Positions 10,929 through 21,354 of a stretch of 64,000 nucleotides of DNA are shown here, piece after piece (the first letter of the stretch is position 1; each line of letters opens with the position of its first letter). The notes under the pieces are model-generated. The model searched no databases and was not told where the DNA came from. It saw only the letters and a list, made by a program, of their open reading frames with translations. This stretch comes from Phlebotomus papatasi. Taxonomy: Eukaryota > Arthropoda > Insecta > Diptera > Psychodidae. Location of the stretch: the NCBI RefSeq assembly GCF_024763615.1, contig NC_077223.1, forward strand, positions 8,990,001 to 9,054,000. Direction: 5' to 3'. The translations under genes were made by a program, and so were the position numbers.

Positions 10929-11680
10929 ATGAGGTGGGAAATCTTGTTAGTAATCATCTCTCAACTGCCATCAATAATCCCGCAATTGCAGTACAACAGT
11001 GAGTTAAATTTTGGGACTTACATTAAAAAAAAGGTCTTTGCTAGAGCAAAACTCTTCTTATTTTAGTTGTTGGATATACAAACAACAATGCCAAGGTGTA
11101 TCAAGTTGGGACTAAGCAGATCTACGTTGCGAATTGGAGGACCAACTGGCACCAGGCTTATGCAACATGCAGGAGCCTGGGAATGCAAATGGTGACTATC
11201 GAGAGCGATGCTGACAATCGCAATCTCTGGGATTTTGTCAATGCCCAGAATTTGGGCGAATGCTGGTTGGGTGGAACTGATCTGGGTAATGAAGGTTCTT
11301 GGTCATGGTTTCCGACTGGTCGGCAATTTGTCTACACCCGTTGGGCCCCGGGAAATCCCAACAATCTCGGTGGACAGCATTGCCTACAATTCTGGACACG
11401 CTTCCCAACATTCTGGGATGACGATCACTGCTGGCGCGAAAAATTCTTTCTCTGCGAAGCAGTTCAGTGTACATCTCCCGTCCAAGTTCAACTTCCCTCA
11501 ACTGTTCAGTTACCGTCCAACATACAAGTTCAGCATGGAACTGTTCAGGTTCCTGCCACTATTCAGGTTCAACCGACCTATCAGGTGACATCAAATGTCC
11601 ATCAAGTGCAACCAGCGGTTCATCTACCCGCAACAGTACATGTTCCAACGGGAGTAAATGGTGCCCTATATGTTTACTAA
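10929..11680 (+). CDS. Secreted C-type lectin domain protein with VQ/P-rich tail
   Basis: Two exons, 10929-10998 and 11067-11680, joined by a 68-base intron (donor A|GTGAGT, acceptor TTTTAG|), giving 227 residues. The first exon starts with a hydrophobic signal peptide (MRWEILLVIISQLPSIIPQ). A C-type lectin domain covers about residues 33-155. C58-C153 and C129-C145 are the expected disulfides, with C89 and C158 as possible extra pair. WLGG at 90-93 is the family core motif. The usual EPN or QPD sugar-contact triplet is replaced by NPN (120-122), so calcium-dependent sugar specificity is uncertain. Residues ~160-227 form a threonine-, glutamine-, valine- and proline-rich tail of repeated VQVP/VQLP words, absent from minimal lectins, perhaps glycosylated or adhesive. 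Such proteins act outside the cell in insect immunity or saliva; which applies here is not visible. Confidence 0.88.
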
Positions 11681-11704
11681 TTTATTGTACCTATCTTATC
11701 CCAA

Positions 11705-11710
11705 AATAAA
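11705..11710 (+). terminator. poly(A) signal for the C-type lectin
   Basis: AATAAA 25 bases after the stop codon. Confidence 0.7.
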
Positions 11711-13084
11711 TTATATTCTTATTCATATTAAAAATATTTTTAACCCTGTAACACTTTGAGTCTGAAACGGAATGATTTCATCGAAATCAAGAGCATCTTC
11801 TCTATTATTGACCTAATTGTTGTGGCAATAAACCCCCAATAAAAAAACACAATCAAATGATCAAGGTAAGGTAAAATTGCTATTCATATTGCTATTATTA
11901 TTTAGAAAACTAATCTAAATCTGAAAATTTAAATCAATAAAATTTATCTCTATGATCGATATGGATAAAATCGTCTCGATATGATTTTTTATGGCTCTGG
12001 CACACCTTTTAAATCAGGAAAATTTCATGAAGTCGAAATTCAAGTCCCGTTCTTTCTCACACGCTTTGCATATGTCTGTCTCATTCTTTCACACTCTTCT
12101 TCTTCTTCTTTTGAACATCATAAGAAATTCAATTAAGCTCAATCGAATTTGAATTGCGAAAGAATACGATAGGCATATGCAAATCTTTTAAGAAAGGGAC
12201 ATAAATTTTGATTCCATTATTTTTACCTATTTAAAAGGAGTACTGCCGGTGCCATAACCTCTGAAATTAAATTCATAATTGTATTTACAAGCATTCTGGA
12301 TTAAAAAAATAAAACGATTAAGATGTTTGATAATAAGAATATTGGAACATTTGCTCATTCAAATTTGTCACTGGTTTTTCCGATAAAAAATAAATAAAAT
12401 CAATTATGAATTTAAGAACTTAAAAATTCGTAATTTTTTAGGTTTAAAATTTACTATATAGTAGCAAATAGCTGGAGACTTGCAAAAATATCCTAGATTC
12501 CTTCAACCTTCTACTTTGCAAAAATGTACAAACATAAGGAAAAAATTACTTTAGGTAGTCAGGAAAAATTATTTTCTTTATGGGACACCGGTCGGTGTTC
12601 CAATCGTCCTTAAAGGGTTAAGGATAGGGCAGTGCAATTTTCTTTTTGATTTAGAACCTATAATTTATGCCTGTTTGTCATGATTTTTTTGACTTTTATG
12701 ATTTCAAAAATATTTTTTTTTAAGCATTTGAATGTATTTCCCATGGGAACATTAAATAAATTAATTAATAAATAAAAATTAGTAGATAAAACCCATAAAA
12801 CCAATGATAAACCTAATCCTTGATCGTGATTCTTTCATTGAAAATTCGGATTGGGGGCAAATTCGAAGTCCAGATAATCTTATGGTACTTGAGATTCTTT
12901 ACAGGCAACCTCTAAATGCGTGCAACTCAAGGTCCATGCAAATTGTCAGAAAATTGTATGAGAAATGTACAAAAATATCTGAAAAACTTTAAAGCCGAAT
13001 ATCTCGGAAACTATGAGAAATAGAGGCCTGAAAATTTACATCCGTGCGTGTAGAGACTCCTTTGAGCTTGAAATATACCAAATT
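11711..13084. other. Intergenic AT-rich DNA with a degenerate inverted repeat
   Basis: No gene seen. Sequence at about 12033-12092 is an imperfect inverted match to about 12158-12214, sharing TTTGCATATG and GTCCC.TTCTT words. This suggests an old foldback element of about 180 bp. From about 13000 the wording resembles the Helitron-like element at 45-47 kb. Confidence 0.4.
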
Positions 13085-13885
13085 AGCGGTTGAAAAATTC
13101 CGCGATCTGCGAAAATCCGCAATAAATTCCGCGATCCGCGAAGATCCACGAAAAAGTCCGCAATCCACGAAAATTCGCGATCAGTGAAGATCCACGAAAA
13201 ATTCTGTGATCCGCGAAAATCCACAATAAGTTCCACGTTCCGCGATAAGTTTCCCGTTCCACGAAAATCCGTGATAATATCCGCGATCCATGAATATCCA
13301 CGAGAAATTCAGCGATTCGCGAAAATCCGCCATAAATTCCACGATCCACGAAGATCCATGAAAAATTCCGCGGTCCGAGAAAATTCGCGATCCGCAAAGA
13401 TCCACAAAAATTCCGCGATCCACGAAAATCCACGTTAAGTTCCACGTTCTGCGATAAGTTTCGCATTTCACGAAAATCCGTGATAAAATCCGCGATCCAT
13501 GAATATCCAAGAAAAATTCCGCGATTCGCGAAAATCCGCGATAAGTTCCACGATCCACGAAGATCCATGAAAAATTCCGCGGTCCGAGAAAATTCGCGAT
13601 CCGCAAAGATCCACAAAAATTCCGCGATCCACGAAAATCCACGTTAAGTTCCACGTTCTGCGATAAGTTTCGCGTTTCACGAAAATCCGTGATAAAATCC
13701 GCGATCCATGAATATCCAAGAAAAATTCCGCGATTCGCGAAAATCCGCAATAAATTCCACGATCCACGAAGATCCATGAAAAATTCCACGGTCCATGAAA
13801 ATTCGCGATCTGCGAAGATCCACGAAAAATTCCGCGATCCACGAAAAATTCCACGGTCCGCGAAAATTTGCGATTCGCGAAAATC
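13085..13885. repeat. Minisatellite array 2, ~30-bp unit in 209-bp higher-order repeats
   Basis: Units of about 29-30 bp built from words such as CCGCGATCCACGAA and AATCCACGATAAATTCC. The word GATAAAATCCGCGATCC or its close variant recurs near 13273, 13482 and 13691, exactly 209 bases apart, so about seven units form one higher-order repeat. Long open frames on both strands follow from a CG-rich, stop-poor repeat and are not genes. Confidence 0.9.
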
Positions 13886-14116
13886 TGCGTCAAAATGTTA
13901 ATTAAAACCAGAGATATAGGTCGGTCAATTTTCCAACTTTGACCCATTATATCTCGGGTCAGGGATTCTCGAGCAACTTAAGTATTTTTTTGTTTGATAG
14001 GTATGTATAATATGCGGCTACAACATACTAAAATTTGTACAAATTTTGGGCCTGATCGGAGGACATGATATTTTGATAGGGTTACAGTAGGTGAGATTGT
14101 TAATAATTTCACCTAA
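13886..14116 (+). mobile_element. Helitron-like element fragment (3' end)
   Basis: Matches the element at 45057-46872 in two blocks: the ATGTTAATTA...CTCGGGTCAG stretch, then the terminal AGTAGGTGAGATTGTTAATA hairpin ending CACCTAA, followed by T. The middle is deleted. The left side runs straight into minisatellite array 2, so the array may have grown inside such an element. Confidence 0.6.
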
Positions 14117-14536
14117 TACTGAAAATTGTGAAAAGGGTGGCGACAAGGGTGGCGATTAGGGATTAATTTGACATCAATTTGAAGCTGCATATTTTCTTAT
14201 AACCTTGACCAAAAACCGCATGTCGATATTTCTTACCGTTCTCTCTCTTAAAAATATTTTATTGGATGGATAATCGGATCGATGCCGACAAGTGGATTCT
14301 TAGTAGATATTTTATTTACGATATGAAATATTATCTAAATGAGTGTCAAGCAAACTTTGAGACCGATCACCCGAGGTCGGGTTTCATCTAGTTCGAGTTC
14401 CCGGTTAAGGATTTATCGAGAAAATCTAAGAGTTTGCAGTGGTTTATTCGGATTCCGAAGCTATCTCTAGGATCTTCCGATTCTTCATAAGTTTCCCGGG
14501 TTCATAGGTATTTTTTGTAGGCTCCTTAACCTGAAT
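14117..14536. other. Intergenic DNA with Helitron-related words
   Basis: No gene seen. At about 14190-14240 the phrase ATAACCTTGACCAAAAACCG parallels ATAACCTTTGCCGAAAACCG in the element at 46.65 kb, suggesting another diverged fragment. Confidence 0.35.
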
Positions 14537-14804
14537 CACGGGAATGACGTTTCATATGTTTCCCATATGTTTCTAGCGTGCCGAAAAAACTTTTGAGTTT
14601 GTTAGCTGTTTTCTGTCGTTGTAGAATAAATTAGTAAAAACTACAAATACAAAATAAAAGCTAACTTAATAGTGAATAAGCAACCGAAAACCCTAAATTG
14701 GCAGCCTACGTAGTTTTGGAGATATTTCGTGAAATGTGTACGAAAACAGGAGAACATTTACACTGAAACTGGTTGCATTTTTCAGACCTAATGTCACCTC
14801 CCTG
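14537..14804. mobile_element. hAT-type MITE, copy 1
   Basis: A 268-bp element with short terminal repeats (CAGGGAGTGACATT-like) flanked by a perfect 8-bp duplication, ACCTGAAT, at 14529-14536 and 14805-14812. Copies of the same length lie at 48326-48592 and, inverted, at 55634-55901. Eight-base duplications are characteristic of hAT transposases. Confidence 0.85.
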
Positions 14805-15048
14805 ACCTGAATAGTTCGTGTTCTTCGCATTAAGTTTAGTGGTCTTCAAATTAGAGGATAAGTCCAATTCCAAAGGGTCTTATAATCCTAAATAACAATC
14901 AATTTTATTGCTTTTTCAGAATCTAATGTGTATATAGTTTGTCCTTAATAAACCAATTTTAAGTTAAATCCATTCAAAAAATCTTGATTGATAAGGAATT
15001 AGACCAGTTAAGCCATATGGCTAAACCTTAGGTCAGAAGGCAGTATAA

Positions 15049-15454
15049 CGGCGTTATCACATTTGCACATTAAAATTTTAATGTGATTCACATTAATTGT
15101 CGCTTGTGAGCATCCAAATATGTTATTTGTGTCTTTGAGTCACTTAATATTTGGGGTTTGTCTATTTATTGATAAAGAGGTGGACTTGGTCTGAAAAAAT
15201 AAGTTTAAATTTACGTAAAGCATAAATATTTTTCACATTAAAAAATTAAAGAGAAAATCGCATTAATTTTTCGCATTAATGCTATAAATCAATTTATATC
15301 AAATTTTGCGGGCCAAGTCTACCTTTTTATCAACAAATAGATGAAATTTTGAATATAAAATGATTCAAACACACAAATTACACATTTGGCCTCTCACCAG
15401 CGACAAATAATGTGAATCATATTAAAATTTTAATGTGCAAGTGTGATAACACAG
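15049..15454. mobile_element. Harbinger-type MITE, copy 1
   Basis: A 406-bp element with long inverted ends (GTTATCACA.TTGCACATTA, continuing for more than 40 bp) flanked by TAA at 15046-15048 and 15455-15457. A 407-bp sister copy at 59260-59666 is flanked by TTA. It has no coding capacity. Confidence 0.85.
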
Positions 15455-15669
15455 TAAGAGACTTAGATCTGAAACCTGCATTACATACTTTACACAACAC
15501 CGTTAAATAATTATGAAAAGTTGGGTGTTCGTTAGTCATTCAAAACCTTACTACACAGGCGTATTGTGTAATTTTACCACGCTATTGCGCATTCTAGCAG
15601 TGCAATTTGCAAACAAGTTGTCAGGAAAGTGTCATAAAATTTACCAAATATACCCAGAAAAGTAAAAAG

Positions 15670-16606
15670 ATGCAGAGACAGAGGCGCAAAAGATGCCTGG
15701 ACAAGCCAATGAAACGATGGACATTGCAAGAAGAAGGTAGAATCCTTGACTTTATCATGGCCAATCAACCAATGGAGGTGAATCTGGGTAAATATTCTGG
15801 CCTTTTGAATGCGCTTGGTAACTTTTGCTCCATCAGGTACCCACTGCAAGGGTTTACTACACCACACTGATCAACAATTGGAACTGGACAGTGGAACCCA
15901 ATTTAATTCGCCACAAAGTTAAGAATATGAAAAAAGTTTACTACAAAATGCTCGCTTGGCGCCAACAAGCAATTGAGACGGGGGATTATGATGATGACAT
16001 GATAAGGGGTTGGACAAATATTGATCTAAATGACGACTTTATGATTCATAGGATTTATTTCTTTTTTAATTTTTAGAATTTTTAAAAAGACGTTGCCCAC
16101 ATTTCAATAAATTGCAGCAATTATTTTCGGAGGATATTAAGGCTAAGCAAGCAATTGCATCCACAAGATCTTATCAAATGGAAGAGGACCTATCACTGGA
16201 TCACCTAGATAATATGGATTCTGCGGAGGAAGATGCAGTGATGGATGGTTTGAAAATTGAAATTGAAGAACCAGATTCACCTCCATCAGAAGAAATGCCA
16301 CAGTTCTATCGTTCTGGAGAGTCGACAGATCCTTTAAGGAATCAGGATTCCCCTGAAACGACTGAGCTCAAGAAGGAGCACTATTCCCTGCAGTGGATGA
16401 AGCTGGAGATTGAAAAGGAGAGGCTGACGATTGTCAGGGAAAAAATTGCTCTGCAGAGGGAACAGAATCAAGAAGAGGCTAGGTACAAGATCCTGCAGCT
16501 TGAGCAGCAAGAACGGATGAAGAAACTACAAATTGAGAAGGATGCTGAAGTGAAGATGTTTGAACTGAAACTCAAGTACAAAGCTGAACCTAAACCGGAA
16601 ATGTAG
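15670..16606 (+). CDS. Myb/SANT-like (trihelix) coiled-coil protein, paralog A
   Basis: Three exons, 15670-15777, 15837-16008 and 16077-16606, encode 269 residues. The introns are 59 and 68 bases; the first junction is phase 0 and the second phase 1. Residues ~14-110 resemble a Myb/SANT-like trihelix DNA-binding domain: W17 in KRWTLQEEGRILDFI, then WNWTVEPNLIRHKVKNM...YY, then KRRCPHFNKL. The last ~80 residues are a long charged helix starting ELKKEHYSLQWMKLEIEK, probably a coiled coil for dimerisation. Exons 1 and 2 have exactly the same lengths (108 and 172) and phases as those of the gene at 19444-20924, so the two arose by tandem duplication. The function is probably sequence-specific DNA binding; the target is unknown. 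Domestication from a transposon-encoded Myb protein is possible. Confidence 0.75.
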
Positions 16607-16874
16607 AGTAGAGACAGAAGAATTGCAGGGATGGACCTTCCCTAGACCATCGATGAACTTTGGAGAGAAATTAGGGGGAGACAAGGGGTTTTCTGTCTAA
16701 ATGCCCTCCCAAGTTCTTTGAGTAGAGAAAGATGGTCAGAATTGGGAGTATAAAACAGCCTGGGAAACTCAGGAAATTTAACAACCAATCAGAATATTTC
16801 CCGCGCAAATTTTTGTAATTAACTGACAATGAAATGTGTATAATTTTGAAGTTACATAAATTAGTAAATAATTA

Positions 16875-16880
16875 AATAAA
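16875..16880 (+). terminator. poly(A) signal for paralog A
   Basis: AATAAA about 270 bases after the stop codon, in ATTAAATAAAATCAG. It lies just before minisatellite array 3. Confidence 0.5.
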
Positions 16881-16949
16881 ATCAGAGTTTTATTGAATTT
16901 TGAGTTATGTAAATTTAAAAATTATATCATTTTTTCGTAACCCACGTAA

Positions 16950-19235
16950 TTCAATTTTCGTATTTTTTTCGTTCCTTCAGTTCCCCGTGGGTTCCTAGAA
17001 AAATGTCTGAATTCCCAGGGATCCCTATTGAAAAATACATAAGTTCCTCGGGTTCCCTGAAAGTGTATAGCTTCCCAGGGAGCTCTGAAAAAAGATATGG
17101 GATCTCCGGGTTCCCTGAACAAATATATGGGATGCCCAGGTTCCCTGAAAAATAATAGGTTCACCGGATTCCCTGAAGAAATATATGGGTTCCCCGTGCT
17201 CCCTAAAAAAAATACATGGGTTCCACGGGTTCCCTGAAGAAATAAAGGCTTCCCCGGATTTCCTGAAAACCCATATAGCTTCTCTGAAAGTATATGGGTT
17301 CCCAGGGATCTCTGAAAAAAGATATGGGATCCCCGGATTCCCTGAAAAATAATGGGTTCACCGGATTCCGTGAAGAAATATATGGGTTCCCCGGGTACCC
17401 TGAAAACCCATATAGCTTCCCTGAAAGTGTATGGGTTCCCAGGGATCTCTGAAAAAAGATATGGGACCCCCGGGTTCCCTGAAAAAATATATGGGATCCC
17501 CGGGTTCCCTGAAAAATAATGAGTTCACCGGATTCCCTGAAGAAATAAAGGCTTCCCCGGATTTTCTGAAAAACCATATAGCTTCCCTGAAAGTGTATGG
17601 GTTCCCAGGGATCTCTGAAAATAGATATGGGATCCCCGGGTTCCCTGAAAAAATATATGGGTCCCTCGGGGTTCCTGAAAAAACACCGGGTTGCCTGAAA
17701 AAATACATGGGTTTCTCGGGGTCTCTGAAAAAATACATGGGTCTCCTGGGTTCCCTGAAAAAATACATCGGATTCCCGAGTTCCCTGAAAAATATGAGTT
17801 CCCCGGGTTCCCTGAAAAAGTAAAGGCTTCCCCGGATTTCCTGAAAAACCATATAGCTTCCATGAAAGTGTATGGGTTCCCAGGGATCTCTGAAAAAGGA
17901 TATGGGACCCCCGGGTTCCCTGAAAAAATACATGGGTTCCCCTGGTTCCCTGAAGAAATAAAGGCTTCCCCGGATTTCCTGAAAGACCACATAGCTTCCC
18001 TGAAAGTATATGGGTTCCCAGGGATCTCTGAAAAAAGATATGCGATCCCCGGGTTCCCTGAAAAAATATATGGGATCCCCGGATTCCCTGAAAAATAATG
18101 GGTTCACCGGATTTCCTGAAGAAATATATGGGTTCCCCGGGTACCCTGAAAACCCATATAGCTTCCCTGAAAGTGTATGGGTTCCCAGGGATCTCTGAAA
18201 AAGGATATGGGACCCCCGGGTTCCCTGAAAAAATACATGGGTTCCCCTGGTTCCCTGAAGAAATAAAGGCTTCCCCGGATTTCCTGAAAGACCACATAGC
18301 TTCCCTGAAAGTATATGGGTTCCCAGGGATCTCTGAAAAAAGATATGCGATCCCCGGGTTCCCTGAAAAAATATATGGGATCCCCGGGTTCCCTGAAAAA
18401 TAATGGGTTCACCGGATTCCCTGAAGAAAAAGGCTTCCCCGGATTTTCTGAAAAACCATATAGCTTCCCTGAAAGTGTATGGGTTCCCAGGGATCTCTGA
18501 AAAAAGATATGGGATCCCCGGGTTCCCTGAAAAAATATATGGGTCCCTCGGGGTTCCTGAAAAAACACCGGGTTGCCTGAAAAAATACATGGGTTTCTCG
18601 GGGTCTCTGAAAAAATACATGGGTCTCCTGGGTTCCCTGAAAAAATACATCGGATTCCCGAGTTCCCTGAAAAATATGAGTTCCCCGGGTTCCCTGAAAA
18701 AGTAAAGGCTTCCCCGGATTTCCTGAAAAACCATATAGCTTCCATGAAAGTGTATGGGTTCCCAGGGATCTCTGAAAAAAGATATGGGATTCCCGGGTTC
18801 CCTGAAAAAATATATGGGTCCCTCGGGGTTCCTGAAAAAAAAAATACATGGGTTTTTTGGGGTCCCCGAAATAAAACATGTGTCTCTCGGGTTCCCTGAA
18901 AATATACATGGGTTCCCCGAAATCCCTGACAAAAATATATGGGTTCCCGGATTTGCTGAAAAACCATATGGGTTCCCCATGAGTTCCCTGAGAAATGTTT
19001 GAGTTCCCAGGGTTACTTGAAAAACACATGGGTTCCCCGGATACCCTGAAAAGTGTACGGTTTCCCAGGGATCTCTGAAAAAATACATGGGTTTCCCGGG
19101 GTCCCCTGGATTGCCCGGAAAGTTATATGGGTTCCCAAGGATCCCTGAAAAATATAAAGGTTCCCCAGGTTCCACATGGGCTCCCTGATAAAATGTATGG
19201 TTTCCCCGAGGGTCCCCTGGCCTGATTGGCTCGAG
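16950..19235. repeat. Minisatellite array 3, 30-bp unit, between the two paralogs
   Basis: About 75 units of 30 bp, typically GGTTCCCTGAAAAAATATAT followed by GGGATCCCCG. Higher-order repeats are clear: a block starting TTCCCCTGGTTCCC recurs 305 bases later (about 17941 and 18246), and a block at 17821 recurs at 18703, 882 bases away. Because 30 is divisible by three and the unit has few stops, frames stay open for up to 605 codons on minus (17358-19175) and more than 130 on plus. Both strands being open argues that these are artefacts. GGGATCCC and CCCGGG palindromes recur throughout. Confidence 0.92.
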
Positions 19236-19443
19236 TTTCCTAAAATGAGTATCCCCTTGTAATTCACATACACATTAACACAGATTGAGTAATTTAATTC
19301 CAACACAGTTACAAACTTTCTAGCAGTTTTTGTGTGGAGAGTGTCAAGAGTTTTGTCAATTTACACAAAAAAGTAGGAAAATTTTCACTAAATTGCACAG
19401 CAACTAAACTTTCTCCCAACCCCGGAAGTTGACTGGAAAAAAG

Positions 19444-20924
19444 ATGGAGAAGCAGAGAAGAAGAAGATATCTGGACAAACCCATGAAGAAATGGACATGT
19501 GAGGAAGAAAATAAAATTCTGGACTACCTAATTGATCATCAACCCATTGAAGTGAGTTAAATATTTTTTTAATTCGTGGCGTGAGTTCCTGAATACCCTG
19601 ATCCATGCTTAAAATATTTTACAGACCCCAACTGGCAGGGTCTATTATGAGAAATTGGTGGATGCTCTCAATTGGAGTACTGAGCCCAATTTAGTTCGAT
19701 TTAAGGTCAATAATATGCAGAGGAGTTACTACAAGACGCTGGAATGGAGACAAGCGACCATTGAAAGTGGAGATTATGATGATGAAATGATTAAAGGTAT
19801 GAAGACCTTTGTAGGTTCCCTGTGTCTCTCTTTTGTAGGCCCCTTGGGTACTTCTGACATAGGGATTTTTTCTCCTATTTTTAAATGGAACTGAGTCATT
19901 CAATTGGTTTGTGAAGCTAAATTATACCATGGCAAGGTGTAGTCCTATACGGTCCAGTGAGGGGATCAGTAAGGTATCTGGACGAACTATGCGCTGGAAG
20001 TCCTCTATGAGAAGCCAGACATTATGATCGCCATCAGAGCTATCAAATAGTGAGCCTAGGGATAAGGATCAGACCGATCTCCCTTGTAGAGGTATTGAAT
20101 TCTTTGGCTGGAATATTGCAGCCACCTAAAGTCCAGTTCCAGTGAGCTTAGAAGCAAGGATGAGAGCTGTCCCTAAACAGCTCGAGGTCCCCCAAACGAA
20201 CATTGCAACCACCTAACGCCCAGTTCTATTTAAAAACAGGAGAAAAATCCCTATTTCAGAGGTGTTCCAGTTCAATCACAATCCTCAAACCTCACCAAAC
20301 TCTCCAAATAATGACTTTCTTCCGGAAATCCTCACAGAATACATCAAGAGACGCTGTCCTCACTTCAAGAAACTGGGAATCCTCTACGCGACAAATCAAA
20401 AAGCCCAGAAAGCCCTACTAAATGCATCAAATAAACATGAAGGACCACAACCACCTCAACCCTCCACAGATCCCATGGAAGATATGGACAGCCCTGAAGC
20501 TTCCACAGATATGCTGGAAGTTTTCAAAGTTGAATATCAAGAGCCAGATTTGAATTGGGTGTCACAGTCCTCAAGCCCAGATAATACCCGTGTCCAAGAC
20601 CCATCAATTGTAGAATCAACGGATCCCCTGAAGGACCTAGACAATGCTCTCTATGCCAAAGGAACCTCCAAAGAGGCAATGGAGCTCAAGAAGGAGCAGA
20701 TATCTGTGCAGTGGATGAAGCTAGAGATTGAGAAAGAGAAGCTATCTATCGTCAAGGAGAAGATCGCCCTGCAGCGATATCAAGCCCAGGAAGAGGCCAA
20801 ATACAAAGTCCTGCAGCTTGAGCAGCAGGAACGGATAAAAAAGCACCAAATTGATAAGGATACAGAGGTGAAGAAATATGAGCTGTCGCTGAAGTACAAA
20901 TCGGAACTCAAGACTGAAATGTAA
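19444..20924 (+). CDS. Myb/SANT-like (trihelix) coiled-coil protein, paralog B
   Basis: Three exons, 19444-19551, 19625-19796 and 20260-20924, encode 314 residues. Introns are 73 and 463 bases. The N-terminus (KKWTCEEENKILDYLIDHQP, then LNWSTEPNLVRFKVNNM, then YIKRRCPHFKKL) is the same trihelix-like domain as in paralog A. The middle is longer and rich in P, S, D and E. The C-terminal helix (ELKKEQISVQWMKLEIEKEK onward, ~80 residues) is the best conserved part, which suggests shared dimerisation partners. Intron 2 is nearly 400 bases longer than in paralog A and contains a repeated word near GTTGCAACCACCTAACGCC and GTTGCAGCCACC. The gene lies on the same strand as paralog A with only array 3 between them. 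It appears intact. Confidence 0.78.
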
Positions 20925-20947
20925 AAGAATATTACTCACGAGTCTTC

Positions 20948-20953
20948 AATAAA
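20948..20953 (+). terminator. poly(A) signal for paralog B
   Basis: AATAAA 23 bases after the stop codon, in CTTCAATAAAAACTT. Confidence 0.7.
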
Positions 20954-21232
20954 AACTTCCGGGAGATTGAGAAAAGGCACGAAGGACAGAAAATTGCTTG
21001 TTTTAATCAAACTTTTCTCCGGACCACTGAAATTTATTAGCGGCATTTGACAGCCAATCAGAAGCTTTCGCGCCAATATTCCGCAGACTTGAGCGACCTC
21101 TGTCAGAAAAATCTGGAGGTATTTTAAATCATAACGGACACAAACATGGCGTCTTGAAAATAAGCTTCAGCTTCCGGGAAATCTTTTAAAACATGCTACA
21201 ACCATTAAAAATACACAATAGTACAAAATTTC

Positions 21233-21238
21233 TTTATT
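21233..21238 (-). terminator. poly(A) signal for the ankyrin gene
   Basis: TTTATT on plus reads AATAAA on minus, about 115 bases past the stop codon of the ankyrin gene. Paralog B and this gene converge with their poly(A) signals about 280 bases apart. Confidence 0.6.
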
Positions 21239-21354
21239 AAATCTGCTTTACAAGCTTTGAGAGAAATTGTGCATATTAACAAGTCGCAGAGACAAATGTA
21301 CAGGATGATTAATGGGGGGTGAGGATATTAAATTAGTGCAGATGAAAACTCCCT

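Noticed and set aside
13036..13947. Open frames up to 202 codons in array 2 (repeats such as FADRGIF)
   Set aside because: Same cause: CG-rich repeat units with few stops; frames overlap on both strands.
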